Shown: piece by piece, positions 40,886-48,833 of the stretch
Numbering within the stretch: the first letter of the stretch is position 1
Layout of the letters: the number at the start of each line of letters is the position of its first letter
Source: QAMX01 sp964448855
GTDB lineage: Bacteria > Bacillota > Clostridia > Oscillospirales > QAMX01
Assembly (NCBI GenBank): GCA_964448855.1
Contig: CAYUXI010000001.1
Location: 124,001 to 188,000 of the forward strand
DNA length: 64,000 nt
Direction of reading: 5' to 3'
Notes under the pieces: model-generated
The model's database searches: none
Told to the model about the DNA's origin: nothing
What the model saw: only the letters and a program-made list of their open reading frames with translations
Made by a program: the position numbers and the translations under genes

Positions 40886-42649
40886 ATGAATTTATCCGAA
40901 AAAAAGCTGTTGCTGGGAAATGCTGCAGTTGCTCGCGGACTTTATGAATCCGGCTGTGGGTTTGTTTCGAGTTATCCGGGCACACCAAGCACGGAAATCT
41001 CGGAAGAAGCTGCCAAATATGATGAGATTTATGCAGAGTGGGCACCGAACGAAAAGGTCGCATTGGAGGCCGCTTTCGGCGCTTCACTGGCCGGCGTCAG
41101 AAGCTTTGCGGCGATGAAGCATGTCGGTATGAACGTGGCAGCGGACCCCCTTTTTACAATGGCCTATACCGGTGTCAATGCCGGGTTGATCGTTGCGGTT
41201 GCCGACGATATGGGGATGCATTCCTCGCAGAACGAACAGGACAGCCGCCATTACGCCGCCTCGGCCAAGGTGCCCATGCTGGAACCGGCAGACTCGTCGG
41301 AATGTCTGGCATATGTCCGCGCTGCTTATGAAATCAGCGAACAGTTTGATACACCGGTCATGCTGAGACTTTCCACGCGGATTGCACATTCCCGCTCTCT
41401 GGTTGAAACGCATCCCCGTGAAGAACAGCAGCGCCGTCCATACGAAAAGAATCCGCAGAAGTATGTCATGATGCCCGCCAACGCAAGAGGCCGCCATGTC
41501 TTTGTCGAAGAACGCATGGACGCTTTGGCAGAAATGGCAGAATCCTCTTCACTGAACCAGGTGATCCCCGGCTCGACGAAAATCGGCGTCATTGCATCCG
41601 GCATCGCCTTCTGCTATGCACGGGAAGCCTTCGGCGACGATGCATCCTACCTCAAATTGGGCATGATTCACCCTCTGCCGGAAAAAATGATTCGCGATTT
41701 TGCTGCTTCGGTCGATCGTCTGATTGTCATTGAAGAGCTGGACGATGTCTTTGAAACACAGATTCGCAAGCTGGGCATTGCCTGCGAAGGAAAAGCGCTG
41801 TTCTCGAAAATCGGCGAATACAGCGCCGAAGCGATTCGCAAGGCTGTGTATGGCGAACAGACGGAAGGATACCATTTGGAGAGCGCCGTGCCCGGACGTC
41901 CGCCGGTTCTGTGCCCCGGGTGCCCGCACCGCGGAGTGTTTTATGTCCTTTCGAAGCTGAAAGTCATGGTGTCGGGCGACATCGGCTGCTATACACTGGG
42001 TGCTCTGCCGCCGCTGGCTGCATTGGACACAACGCTTTGCATGGGTGCATCGATCTCCGGACTGCACGGCTTCGTCAAAGCGTCTGGTGGACAGGCTGCG
42101 AAGAACAGTGTTGCCGTGATTGGCGACTCTACCTTCATTCATTCCGGCATTACAGGGCTGATCAATATCGTCTACAACCAGAGCAATGCAACGGTCATGA
42201 TTCTGGACAATTCCATTACCGGTATGACGGGGCATCAGCAGAATCCGTGTACCGGTTTGACCCTGAAAAACACACCGGCCTATGCAGTCGATCTGGAAGC
42301 TTTGTGCCATGCCGTGGGCGTTCAGCGCGTATCGGTCGTTGACCCGTTTGATATCGAACAGTTAGAGACGGTTGTCAAGACGGAATTGGCAGCCGATGAA
42401 CCGAGCGTCATCATTGTCCGCCGTCCGTGCGCGCTCCTGAAAAAGGTTCAGCACCATGAGCCGCTCCACATTGATGCGGAGCGCTGCCGTCGATGCAAGG
42501 CGTGCATGAAAATTGGTTGTCCGGCCATTTCGTTTGACGCTGAAAAGGGCGCAACCATTGATTTCTCTCTCTGCACAGGCTGCGGTCTTTGCGAAAAGCT
42601 CTGCAAATTCGGTGCGATTGAGGGCGTTGAAGAAAGGAAGGACAGATAA
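40886..42649 (+). CDS. iorA: Indolepyruvate ferredoxin oxidoreductase, alpha subunit
   Basis: 587 residues. The N-terminal pyrimidine-binding domain (LLGNAAVARGLYESGCGFVSSYPGTPSTEI) contains SYPGTPS, typical of IorA. The C-terminal TPP-binding domain has CPGCPHRGVFYVLSKL, SGDIGCYTLGALPPL and DNSITGMTGHQQNP. The tail carries two [4Fe-4S] motifs, CRRCKACMKIGCP and CTGCGLCEKLC. With IorB it oxidises indole-, phenyl- or hydroxyphenyl-pyruvate to the aryl-acetyl-CoA plus CO2 and reduced ferredoxin. The genes sit 1 bp apart. Confidence 0.96.
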   Translation: MNLSEKKLLLGNAAVARGLYESGCGFVSSYPGTPSTEISEEAAKYDEIYAEWAPNEKVALEAAFGASLAGVRSFAAMKHVGMNVAADPLFTMAYTGVNAGLIVAVADDMGMHSSQNEQDSRHYAASAKVPMLEPADSSECLAYVRAAYEISEQFDTPVMLRLSTRIAHSRSLVETHPREEQQRRPYEKNPQKYVMMPANARGRHVFVEERMDALAEMAESSSLNQVIPGSTKIGVIASGIAFCYAREAFGDDASYLKLGMIHPLPEKMIRDFAASVDRLIVIEELDDVFETQIRKLGIACEGKALFSKIGEYSAEAIRKAVYGEQTEGYHLESAVPGRPPVLCPGCPHRGVFYVLSKLKVMVSGDIGCYTLGALPPLAALDTTLCMGASISGLHGFVKASGGQAAKNSVAVIGDSTFIHSGITGLINIVYNQSNATVMILDNSITGMTGHQQNPCTGLTLKNTPAYAVDLEALCHAVGVQRVSVVDPFDIEQLETVVKTELAADEPSVIIVRRPCALLKKVQHHEPLHIDAERCRRCKACMKIGCPAISFDAEKGATIDFSLCTGCGLCEKLCKFGAIEGVEERKDR

Positions 42650-42650
42650 G

Positions 42651-43229
42651 ATGAGCAATATTTTGATTGTTGGCGTTGGCGGACAGGGTTCCCTGCTGGC
42701 AAGTCGAATTCTGGGCGCATTTTATGTCGGCCGTGGCCTTGACGTGAAGCTGAGCGAGGTGCATGGCATGAGTCAGCGCGGCGGCAGCGTTGTGACCTAT
42801 GTTCGGGCAGCGCAGCGGGTAGACTCCCCGATCATCTCTGCACATACAGCGGATATGATTCTGTCCTTTGAGGCGCTGGAAACGGCGCGGTATTTGGATT
42901 ATCTGAAACCAAACGGTACAATTGTCACCAGTACGCAGGAAATCGACCCGATGCCGGTCATTACCGGTGCCGTCAAATATCCCAAAGATATTCTCCAACA
43001 GCTTTCTGATGCAGGCGTTCATGTTGTTGGCGTGGATGCCTTGGATCTGGCCGTGCAGGCTGGCTCTGCAAAGACGGCCAATGTCGTCATGATTGGAGCT
43101 GCATCCAATATTCTGGGCGGAGAAGAATCGGAATGGCTGTCCGTTTTGAGCGAATGTGTGCCGGCAAAATTCCTTGAGATGAATCAGAACGCATTCCGGA
43201 TTGGTCGAACCGTCCGTACAGCCCAGTAA
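42651..43229 (+). CDS. iorB: Indolepyruvate ferredoxin oxidoreductase, beta subunit
   Basis: 192 residues starting MSNILIVGVGGQGSLLASRIL, the gamma-type 2-oxoacid oxidoreductase domain. The GVGGQG loop, the HGMSQRGGSVVTYVR motif, and the conserved C-terminal MIGAASNI are visible. It completes the two-subunit enzyme with iorA, the ATG falling right after the iorA TAA. Confidence 0.95.
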   Translation: MSNILIVGVGGQGSLLASRILGAFYVGRGLDVKLSEVHGMSQRGGSVVTYVRAAQRVDSPIISAHTADMILSFEALETARYLDYLKPNGTIVTSTQEIDPMPVITGAVKYPKDILQQLSDAGVHVVGVDALDLAVQAGSAKTANVVMIGAASNILGGEESEWLSVLSECVPAKFLEMNQNAFRIGRTVRTAQ

Positions 43230-43290
43230 TCTGATGGTGAGGATTTACCGGATTTCTGCAATCCGGTAAATAGAAGAAAGGAAGATTTTT

Positions 43291-44586
43291 TTGATTTGGG
43301 ATCAGAATGAACAACTCCCCCGCGCCGAAATGCGCGAGCTGCAGGGCAAGCGCCTGCATGATACAGTGGCGCGGGTTTACCAGTCGGTTGAACCCTATCG
43401 GAAAAGAATGGAAGAGGCCGGCGTCACACCGGACGATATCCAGACACTGGACGATTTGAAAAAGCTGCCCTTTACCTATAAGCAGGATTTGCGCGATCAT
43501 TATCCCTTCGGCCTGTTTGCGGTGCCGATGGACGACGTGGTTCGTGTTCATGCCTCATCCGGCACGACGGGCAAACAGACGGTTGTCGGCTACACGCGGA
43601 ATGACCTGAACACCTGGGGCAACGTCATGGCGCGTACCTTTACGGCAGGCGGTGTCACCCGGAAAGATATCGGACATATTTCGTATGGGTACGGCCTGTT
43701 TACCGGCGGTTTGGGCGCACACGGCGGCAGTGAAGCCATCGGCTGTGCAACCGTTCCGGTTTCTACGGGCAATACCAGCCGACAAATTCAGATCCTGCGC
43801 GATTTCGGCTGTACATTCATCTGCTGCACCCCCTCTTATGCACTGTATATTGCTGAAACGCTGGAAGAAATGGGCGTCGATCCGGCATCGCTGCCGCTGC
43901 GCGTCGGCTTTTTCGGAGCGGAACCCTGGACGGAGAATATGCGCCGTGAAATCGAGAATCGCCTCAAGATTACGACTCGCGATATTTATGGTCTGTCTGA
44001 GGTCATTGGACCGGGTGTGGCCTTTGAATGCGAATGCCAGTGCGGCCTTCACGTCAATGAAGATCACTTCATTCCCGAAATCATTGACCCGGAAACCGGC
44101 GAAGTTTTGCCGGACGGCGTAGCAGGTGAGCTGGTCTTTACCTGCATTACCAAGGAAGCGCTGCCGCTGATCCGGTACCGTACACACGATGTATCGCGGT
44201 TGATCAAAGAGCCCTGCGCCTGCGGACGCACATTGATTCGCATGGAGAAGCCGGCAGGTCGAACTGACGATATGCTGATCATTCGCGGCGTGAATGTCTT
44301 CCCGTCCCAGATTGAATCGGTTCTTCTGGAGTATGCTGATGCAGCCCCCTATTATTTGCTGGTGGTCGACCGCGTCGGCAATCTGGACACGTTAGAGGTT
44401 CAGGTGGAATTGACAGAGGAAGCATTCTCGGATCAGGTACGCGATCTGGAAAAGCTGAGCAAGGACATCCGTCGCAGCATTGAATCGACGTTGGGAATCG
44501 CTGTGCGCATCAAGTTGGTTGAACCGCGTACACTGCCCCGCGTGGAAGGAAAGGCAAAGCATATTCAGGATAAACGCACCATATAA
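43291..44586 (+). CDS. paaK: Phenylacetate-CoA ligase-like enzyme, copy 2
   Basis: 431 residues from a TTG (LIWDQNEQLPRAEMRELQGK) with GAAAGGAAG before it. Motifs: HASSGTTGKQTVVGYTRND, GYGLFTGGLGAHGGSEAIG, YGLSEVIGPGVAFECE, CACGRTLIRMEKPAGRTDDMLIIRGVNVFPSQIE. The copy differs from paaK 1 in the acceptor-pocket region (SEVIGPG versus SECGGPG), so substrate preference may differ. It lies between iorB and an ACT protein, the arrangement most common in Clostridia. Confidence 0.93.
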   Translation: MIWDQNEQLPRAEMRELQGKRLHDTVARVYQSVEPYRKRMEEAGVTPDDIQTLDDLKKLPFTYKQDLRDHYPFGLFAVPMDDVVRVHASSGTTGKQTVVGYTRNDLNTWGNVMARTFTAGGVTRKDIGHISYGYGLFTGGLGAHGGSEAIGCATVPVSTGNTSRQIQILRDFGCTFICCTPSYALYIAETLEEMGVDPASLPLRVGFFGAEPWTENMRREIENRLKITTRDIYGLSEVIGPGVAFECECQCGLHVNEDHFIPEIIDPETGEVLPDGVAGELVFTCITKEALPLIRYRTHDVSRLIKEPCACGRTLIRMEKPAGRTDDMLIIRGVNVFPSQIESVLLEYADAAPYYLLVVDRVGNLDTLEVQVELTEEAFSDQVRDLEKLSKDIRRSIESTLGIAVRIKLVEPRTLPRVEGKAKHIQDKRTI

Positions 44587-44624
44587 GTAGCCACTCAAAA
44601 TATTATATAGGAGGAATTGAGACT

Positions 44625-45056
44625 ATGTTGATCGATCAAATTTCCATCTTTGTCGCGAACCAGCCGGGGCGGCTGACGGAAATCACCTCCATGCTTGCAG
44701 ATGCAGGGATTGATATCCGCGCCCTTTCATTGGCAGACACAACCGATTTCGGCATTTTGCGCCTGATTGTCAATGATCCGGTTGCAGCGGAAGAAACGCT
44801 CAAGCAGCACGGGCTGACCGTCAGGAAAACAAAAGTCATTGCAGCCAAGCTGGATGATGAACCGGGTGCTCTGCATCGCGTTCTGAAAATCCTCAAGGAG
44901 CGTGGCATCTCTGTCGAGTACGCGTATGCGTTCATCACGAGAAAGAATGACGATGCCTGCGTGATTCTTCGCGTTGAAGAAAATGACAAAGCCGTTCAGG
45001 TCCTTTCGGACAACGGCATCAATCTCTTGGAAGCGGAGCAGATTTATAAAATATGA
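44625..45056 (+). CDS. Tandem ACT-domain amino-acid-binding protein
   Basis: 143 residues with two ACT domains: ISIFVANQPGRLTEITSMLADAGIDIRAL (~5-35) and KLDDEPGALHRVLKILKERGISVEYAYAF (~72-105), both with the 'xPGrL' ligand-binding turn. Proteins of this size are found next to paaK in Clostridia and probably sense an aromatic or branched amino acid. Preceded by TAGGAGG. Its stop overlaps the next ATG by four bases. Confidence 0.9.
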   Translation: MLIDQISIFVANQPGRLTEITSMLADAGIDIRALSLADTTDFGILRLIVNDPVAAEETLKQHGLTVRKTKVIAAKLDDEPGALHRVLKILKERGISVEYAYAFITRKNDDACVILRVEENDKAVQVLSDNGINLLEAEQIYKI

Positions 45057-46345
45057 GCTGTCAGAATGGATTATCGGCAGAATTGCTCGAATCCCTTGTG
45101 AAACAGACGGAGGCGGATATCGCCCCCGTCTTTTCACGCATCGATGCAATTGCCAGTGTGAATACAGAACGCGTGATGAATGCATTCGCCAATCATCGCG
45201 TCTCAGAAGCGCATTTTATGGCGACCACCGGGTATGGGTATGACGACAACGGCCGTATGACGCTGGATGCGGTTTTTGCCGAAGCACTTTGCGCGCCGGC
45301 TGCATTGGTGCGTCCGCATTTCATGAATGGCACACATGCCATTGCCTGCGCCCTGTACGGCGTACTGCGCGCTGGTGACACCCTGCTCTGCGCGACAGGG
45401 CTGCCCTATGATACGCTGCGGCCGGTTCTTTTTGATCAGGGGGGTGGCTCTCTGAAGGACTACGGCGTTCAGACGGCGGTGACGGAATTCTGCGAGTCGG
45501 ATGATTCGTATGATCCAATTCGTCACGCGGAACGCCTGGAAAAGGACTGTCAGGAGCTGCATCCGCGGGCAGCGCTCTTGCAGCGCTCAAGAGGCTATTC
45601 TCTCCGGCCGGCGCTGTCGGTCGATGCATTGGAAACACTGGCTGCACGAATTAAACGCGTGTCGCCGGAGACGATCGTGATTCTGGACAACTGCTACGGC
45701 GAATTCACGGAGTCCAAGGAGCCGGATACGTTCGGAAATTTTGATTTGATCTGCGGATCCCTAATCAAAAACCCGGGCGGCGGCTTGGCTCCGACGGGCG
45801 GATATGTGGCCGGAAAAGCCGAATGGGTGGAATGTGCGGCCTGCCGTCTGGGGGTTCCCGGAATCGGCAGTGAAACCGGCTCGAATCCGGATGGCTACAG
45901 GCTGTATTATCAGGGTTTGTTTCTGGCACCGCATACCGTGGCACAGGCGCTGAAAACGGCGGTGTTTGCCGCTCGTCTCTTTGAGCTCTGCGGCTACACG
46001 ACCTCCCCGGCGTATGATGCTCCGCGTTCGGACATCATTCAGGCCATTACGTTTGGTGCGCCGGAACCGATGCTGCAGATGATGCGCGGCATTCAGGCGG
46101 GTGCGCCGATTGACAGCTATGTGACGCCGGAACCGTGGGCGATGCCCGGCTATGCAGATTCTGTGGTCATGGCTGCGGGTGCATTTATCCAGGGCGCATC
46201 GATTGAGCTGAGTGCAGACGGCCCCTATAAAGCACCTTATACGGCTTTTTTGCAGGGTGGCTTGACTTATGAGTCCGGCCGATTGGGGATTTTGCGCGCA
46301 CTGCGTGAAATCTGCCAACAGAAAACAGACGCGACCGGCGCCTGA
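45053..46345 (+). CDS. ynbB: YnbB-type PLP-dependent lyase (methionine gamma-lyase family)
   Basis: 430 residues. The PLP Lys segment is GSLIKNPGGGLAPTGGY, with TVVxLDNCYGEF-like VILDNCYGEFTES ahead of it, and the start VMNAFANHRVSEAHFMATTGYGYDD is the family signature. The family is annotated as aluminium-resistance or cystathionine gamma-synthase-like and was assigned as methionine gamma-lyase-like by homology; the true substrate is unclear. It is the last gene of the operon and coupled to the ACT gene, so a role in amino-acid breakdown is likely. Confidence 0.88.
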   Translation: MSCQNGLSAELLESLVKQTEADIAPVFSRIDAIASVNTERVMNAFANHRVSEAHFMATTGYGYDDNGRMTLDAVFAEALCAPAALVRPHFMNGTHAIACALYGVLRAGDTLLCATGLPYDTLRPVLFDQGGGSLKDYGVQTAVTEFCESDDSYDPIRHAERLEKDCQELHPRAALLQRSRGYSLRPALSVDALETLAARIKRVSPETIVILDNCYGEFTESKEPDTFGNFDLICGSLIKNPGGGLAPTGGYVAGKAEWVECAACRLGVPGIGSETGSNPDGYRLYYQGLFLAPHTVAQALKTAVFAARLFELCGYTTSPAYDAPRSDIIQAITFGAPEPMLQMMRGIQAGAPIDSYVTPEPWAMPGYADSVVMAAGAFIQGASIELSADGPYKAPYTAFLQGGLTYESGRLGILRALREICQQKTDATGA

Positions 46346-46354
46346 CGGATATGA

Positions 46355-46404
46355 CAAAAAGAGCAGGAGACGATTGAGCCATTCAGTCATCCCCTGCTCT
46401 TTTG
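46355..46404 (+). terminator. Terminator of the aryl-acid operon
   Basis: AAAAGAGCAGG and CCTGCTCTTTT arms, 25-base loop, ending in T4, nine bases after the ynbB stop. The stretch to 46560 holds nothing else I can support. Confidence 0.75.
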
Positions 46405-46562
46405 TATGTGACCGATTCACAGTCAGACGTCTTCCGAATGCAGACCTTTCAGCCGCGCCTCTGTATATACGATCGAACCACTCTCCCCTTTCCCTTTTTT
46501 GGTACGATGCTTCCAACTGAAAAGGTTGCGTGCAGGAAGTCGTTTTCTGCGGAGGTTCCAAA

Positions 46563-46600
46563 AAATCAGGCTTGACAGTCGAAACTGTCAAGCCTGATTT
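46563..46600 (-). terminator. Perfect 17-bp terminator hairpin after the rhamnose operon
   Basis: AAATCAGGCTTGACAGT / ACTGTCAAGCCTGATTT with a four-base loop, followed on the minus strand by further T. Its arm touches the stop codon of the membrane-protein gene at 46600. Confidence 0.85.
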
Positions 46601-47124
46601 CATCGGTAAATGCTCTTGATTTCCGTTTTCTCCTGGTCGGTGACCAGACGGACGATGTCATGGCAGAACAAATCGTACCGTTTGCAAAAGTAAAAGCAGT
46701 TCAGAATGGAAAAAACAGCGGCAATCGGCGTCAAAACTGCCATCCATCGCAAGAATGAATGCGGTATGGAGCAACGCAGGATGGTTGACACGAGCCAGAT
46801 CAGAGGATATTGAAGTGTTTGCAGTGCCAGATGAATCATAGTGACGACGAACGCAGCACGATTCAGCATGGGAAGCAGAGCGGCATTGACAACGGTTGAG
46901 ACAATTAAAAGAACAGCAAAGATTGCAAATACGCTTTCAAATGTCACGGGTTCACCGGCCAACGGCGCGAATACAGCCTGCCATGTGTCCGGATCCGTCA
47001 GCTGATTCAGCATGATCGCCAGATAGGCGATGAAAAAGCCGATCAGATAAGCAAACTGATAAATCCGCAACCAGATGGAGTTCAGGCGATAAACATTCAA
47101 TTTTTCCAGATTATTCGAATTCAT
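46600..47124 (-). CDS. Small four-helix membrane protein at the end of the rhamnose operon, unknown
   Basis: 174 residues from ATG 47124 with ACAGGTGG upstream. Four hydrophobic segments: IYQFAYLIGFFIAYLAIML (~22-40), VFAIFAVLLIVSTVVNAAL (~64-82), FVVTMIHLALQTLQYPLIWLV (~92-112) and WMAVLTPIAAVFSILNCFYFC (~127-147), with a charged C-terminal tail. No conserved domain is recognisable. It follows the transducer-like gene by 42 bp and precedes the operon terminator, so it is probably co-transcribed. Whether it partners the transducer-like protein is open. Confidence 0.65.
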   Translation of the reverse strand: MNSNNLEKLNVYRLNSIWLRIYQFAYLIGFFIAYLAIMLNQLTDPDTWQAVFAPLAGEPVTFESVFAIFAVLLIVSTVVNAALLPMLNRAAFVVTMIHLALQTLQYPLIWLVSTILRCSIPHSFLRWMAVLTPIAAVFSILNCFYFCKRYDLFCHDIVRLVTDQEKTEIKSIYR

Positions 47125-47166
47125 GATCGACCACCTGTGTTTTTCTGCATTGCTTTCTCAAAGCAA

Positions 47167-47535
47167 TTATTCGACAGGATATGCAATGGTTGTCATCAGG
47201 CCGAGTTCCGGCTGAGAGGTCATCAGTCGGCTGTACTGCACAACGACAGGAACATTGCTCTCCACCAGAATTGCATAAGGGACATCCCGCGGAACGGTTG
47301 CGCCCGCCGCTGTTTTCAGCTGATCCATACGGATATGATGCGTATGTCTGGCGGCGCAGGAGGCGCAGAATCCGTCCATTGCGTCACGGTCTTCAAAGAA
47401 GAGCGTCATATGGATTTCCGCGTCCTGATCGGAGGTGTTCAGCACGCAGACCGATTCGTGGCTGACAAAATATCCGTTGGAATGCGAATCCCAGTAACCG
47501 TCACCGATTAACCATGTTGTTTTGCCGTATGTCAT
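47167..47535 (-). CDS. Anabaena sensory rhodopsin transducer (ASRT)-like protein
   Basis: 122 residues from ATG 47535 (MTYGKTTWLIGDGYWDSH) with AGAAGG upstream. The family pattern is clear along the whole length: DGYWDSHSNGYFVSHESVC, VLNTSDQDAEIHMTLFFEDR, HTHHIRMDQL, VPRDVPYAILVESNVPVVVQY, GLMTTIAYPVE. The beta-sandwich family is named for the soluble transducer of Anabaena rhodopsin, but most members occur without rhodopsins beside sugar-catabolic genes and have been proposed to bind small molecules. Thermotoga TM1070 lies, as I recall, next to its rhamnose genes as here. A rhamnose-pathway sensor or mutarotase-like role is inference. Confidence 0.88.
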   Translation of the reverse strand: MTYGKTTWLIGDGYWDSHSNGYFVSHESVCVLNTSDQDAEIHMTLFFEDRDAMDGFCASCAARHTHHIRMDQLKTAAGATVPRDVPYAILVESNVPVVVQYSRLMTSQPELGLMTTIAYPVE

Positions 47536-47563
47536 GTCAAAAAACCTTCTTTCTGCAAAATCC

Positions 47564-48814
47564 TCAGTTACGCTTCGACGTAACTTCTGCTTCATAGCGT
47601 TTCGTTTCATCCAGCCATGCGCGGCCGACGGATTTGCCTGTCTTTTCGCACAGATAATCCCAGACAATCCCCCACGGCAGGCTCTTCAGTTCTTCTGTCA
47701 GCGCCAGAACCGAGGTGTGATCTTCGTTCTGCTCGGCGGTCTTCAGCAGCTGCACCGGTTCCAGATAAGCGCGCAGAAGCGCTTTGCGGGCGTTCCGGGC
47801 ACCGATTGTCCATGCCGCAATCCGGTTGATGGAGGCGTCAAAATAGTCCAGTCCGATATGGACACGGTTTTCAATCCCATTGCGGACGATTTCGTGCATA
47901 ATGGCCATCAGTTCATCGTCCATGATGACGACATGGTCACTGTCCCAGCGAACCGGACGCGAGACGTGCAGCATCAGTTCGGGCAGGAAGAGCAGCATTG
48001 CAGAAATCTTGTTGGAAACCAGCTCGGTGGGATGGAAATGGCCGGTATCGAGTGTTGCCATCATTTGGCGGGTTGCGCAGTATCCGGTATAAAATTCGTG
48101 GCTGCCGACGACGTAGCTTTCGCTGCCGATGCCGAACAGTTTGCTTTCCAGCGTATCGCGGTTCCACTCCGGATTGATTTCGAGCGAAAAGATATCATCG
48201 AGCGATTCGAGCAGACGCTGTCTGGGCGCTACGCAATCGACGGGAACTTCCTTGCAGCCGTCGTGAATCCACAAATTCGTGATGCAGGTCTTTCCAGTCT
48301 GCTTGCCAAAGGCTTCGCCGATGCGGCGGCATTGCTTGGCGTGCTGCACCCAAAATGCGCGGATGGACGGATCTGCGCTGGACAGCGAGAAGTTGCCGGA
48401 AAGCGGATGTGAAAAGAACGTCTCGTTGAAGTCCAGACCGATCTTCTGTGCATTCGCCCAATCGATCCAACGGGTAAAATGCTCGGGGCCGATCTGGTCA
48501 CGCGGAACGGCGCAGTCGGTATCCAGATAGGTTGCGTGGAGCGAGACTTTGGTTTCACCGGGCATGAAGGACAGGACTTTTTCGATATCCTGACGCAGCT
48601 CCTGAGCGGTTCTGGCTTTTCCGGGATAGTTGCCGGTGGCCTGAATACCGCCGGTCAAAGCGCCGGTTGGATTTTCAAAGCCCGAGACATCATCTCCCTG
48701 CCAGCAGTGCAGCGAAATGGGAATCGAAAGCGCCTTTTCGATGGCAGCATCCGTATCGACACCGTATGCTGCATATTGTTCCTTTGCGAGGGAATAGGAT
48801 TGCATAAGATCCAT
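47564..48814 (-). CDS. rhaA: L-rhamnose isomerase
   Basis: The start at 48814 (MDLMQSYSLAKEQYAAYGVD) has GGAGG eight bases upstream; 416 residues. Typical RhaA features: SLHCWQGDDVSGFE at ~35, FSHPLSGNFSLSSADP, WIHDGCKEVP, ESYVVGSHEFYTGYCATR, TLDTGHFHPTE and VSRPVRWDSDHVVIMDDEL with the metal-binding His/Asp/Glu residues. It converts L-rhamnose to L-rhamnulose. It lies between rhaB and the ASRT-like gene. Confidence 0.97.
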   Translation of the reverse strand: MDLMQSYSLAKEQYAAYGVDTDAAIEKALSIPISLHCWQGDDVSGFENPTGALTGGIQATGNYPGKARTAQELRQDIEKVLSFMPGETKVSLHATYLDTDCAVPRDQIGPEHFTRWIDWANAQKIGLDFNETFFSHPLSGNFSLSSADPSIRAFWVQHAKQCRRIGEAFGKQTGKTCITNLWIHDGCKEVPVDCVAPRQRLLESLDDIFSLEINPEWNRDTLESKLFGIGSESYVVGSHEFYTGYCATRQMMATLDTGHFHPTELVSNKISAMLLFLPELMLHVSRPVRWDSDHVVIMDDELMAIMHEIVRNGIENRVHIGLDYFDASINRIAAWTIGARNARKALLRAYLEPVQLLKTAEQNEDHTSVLALTEELKSLPWGIVWDYLCEKTGKSVGRAWLDETKRYEAEVTSKRN

Positions 48815-48833
48815 GAGTAGAACCTCCAATTGA

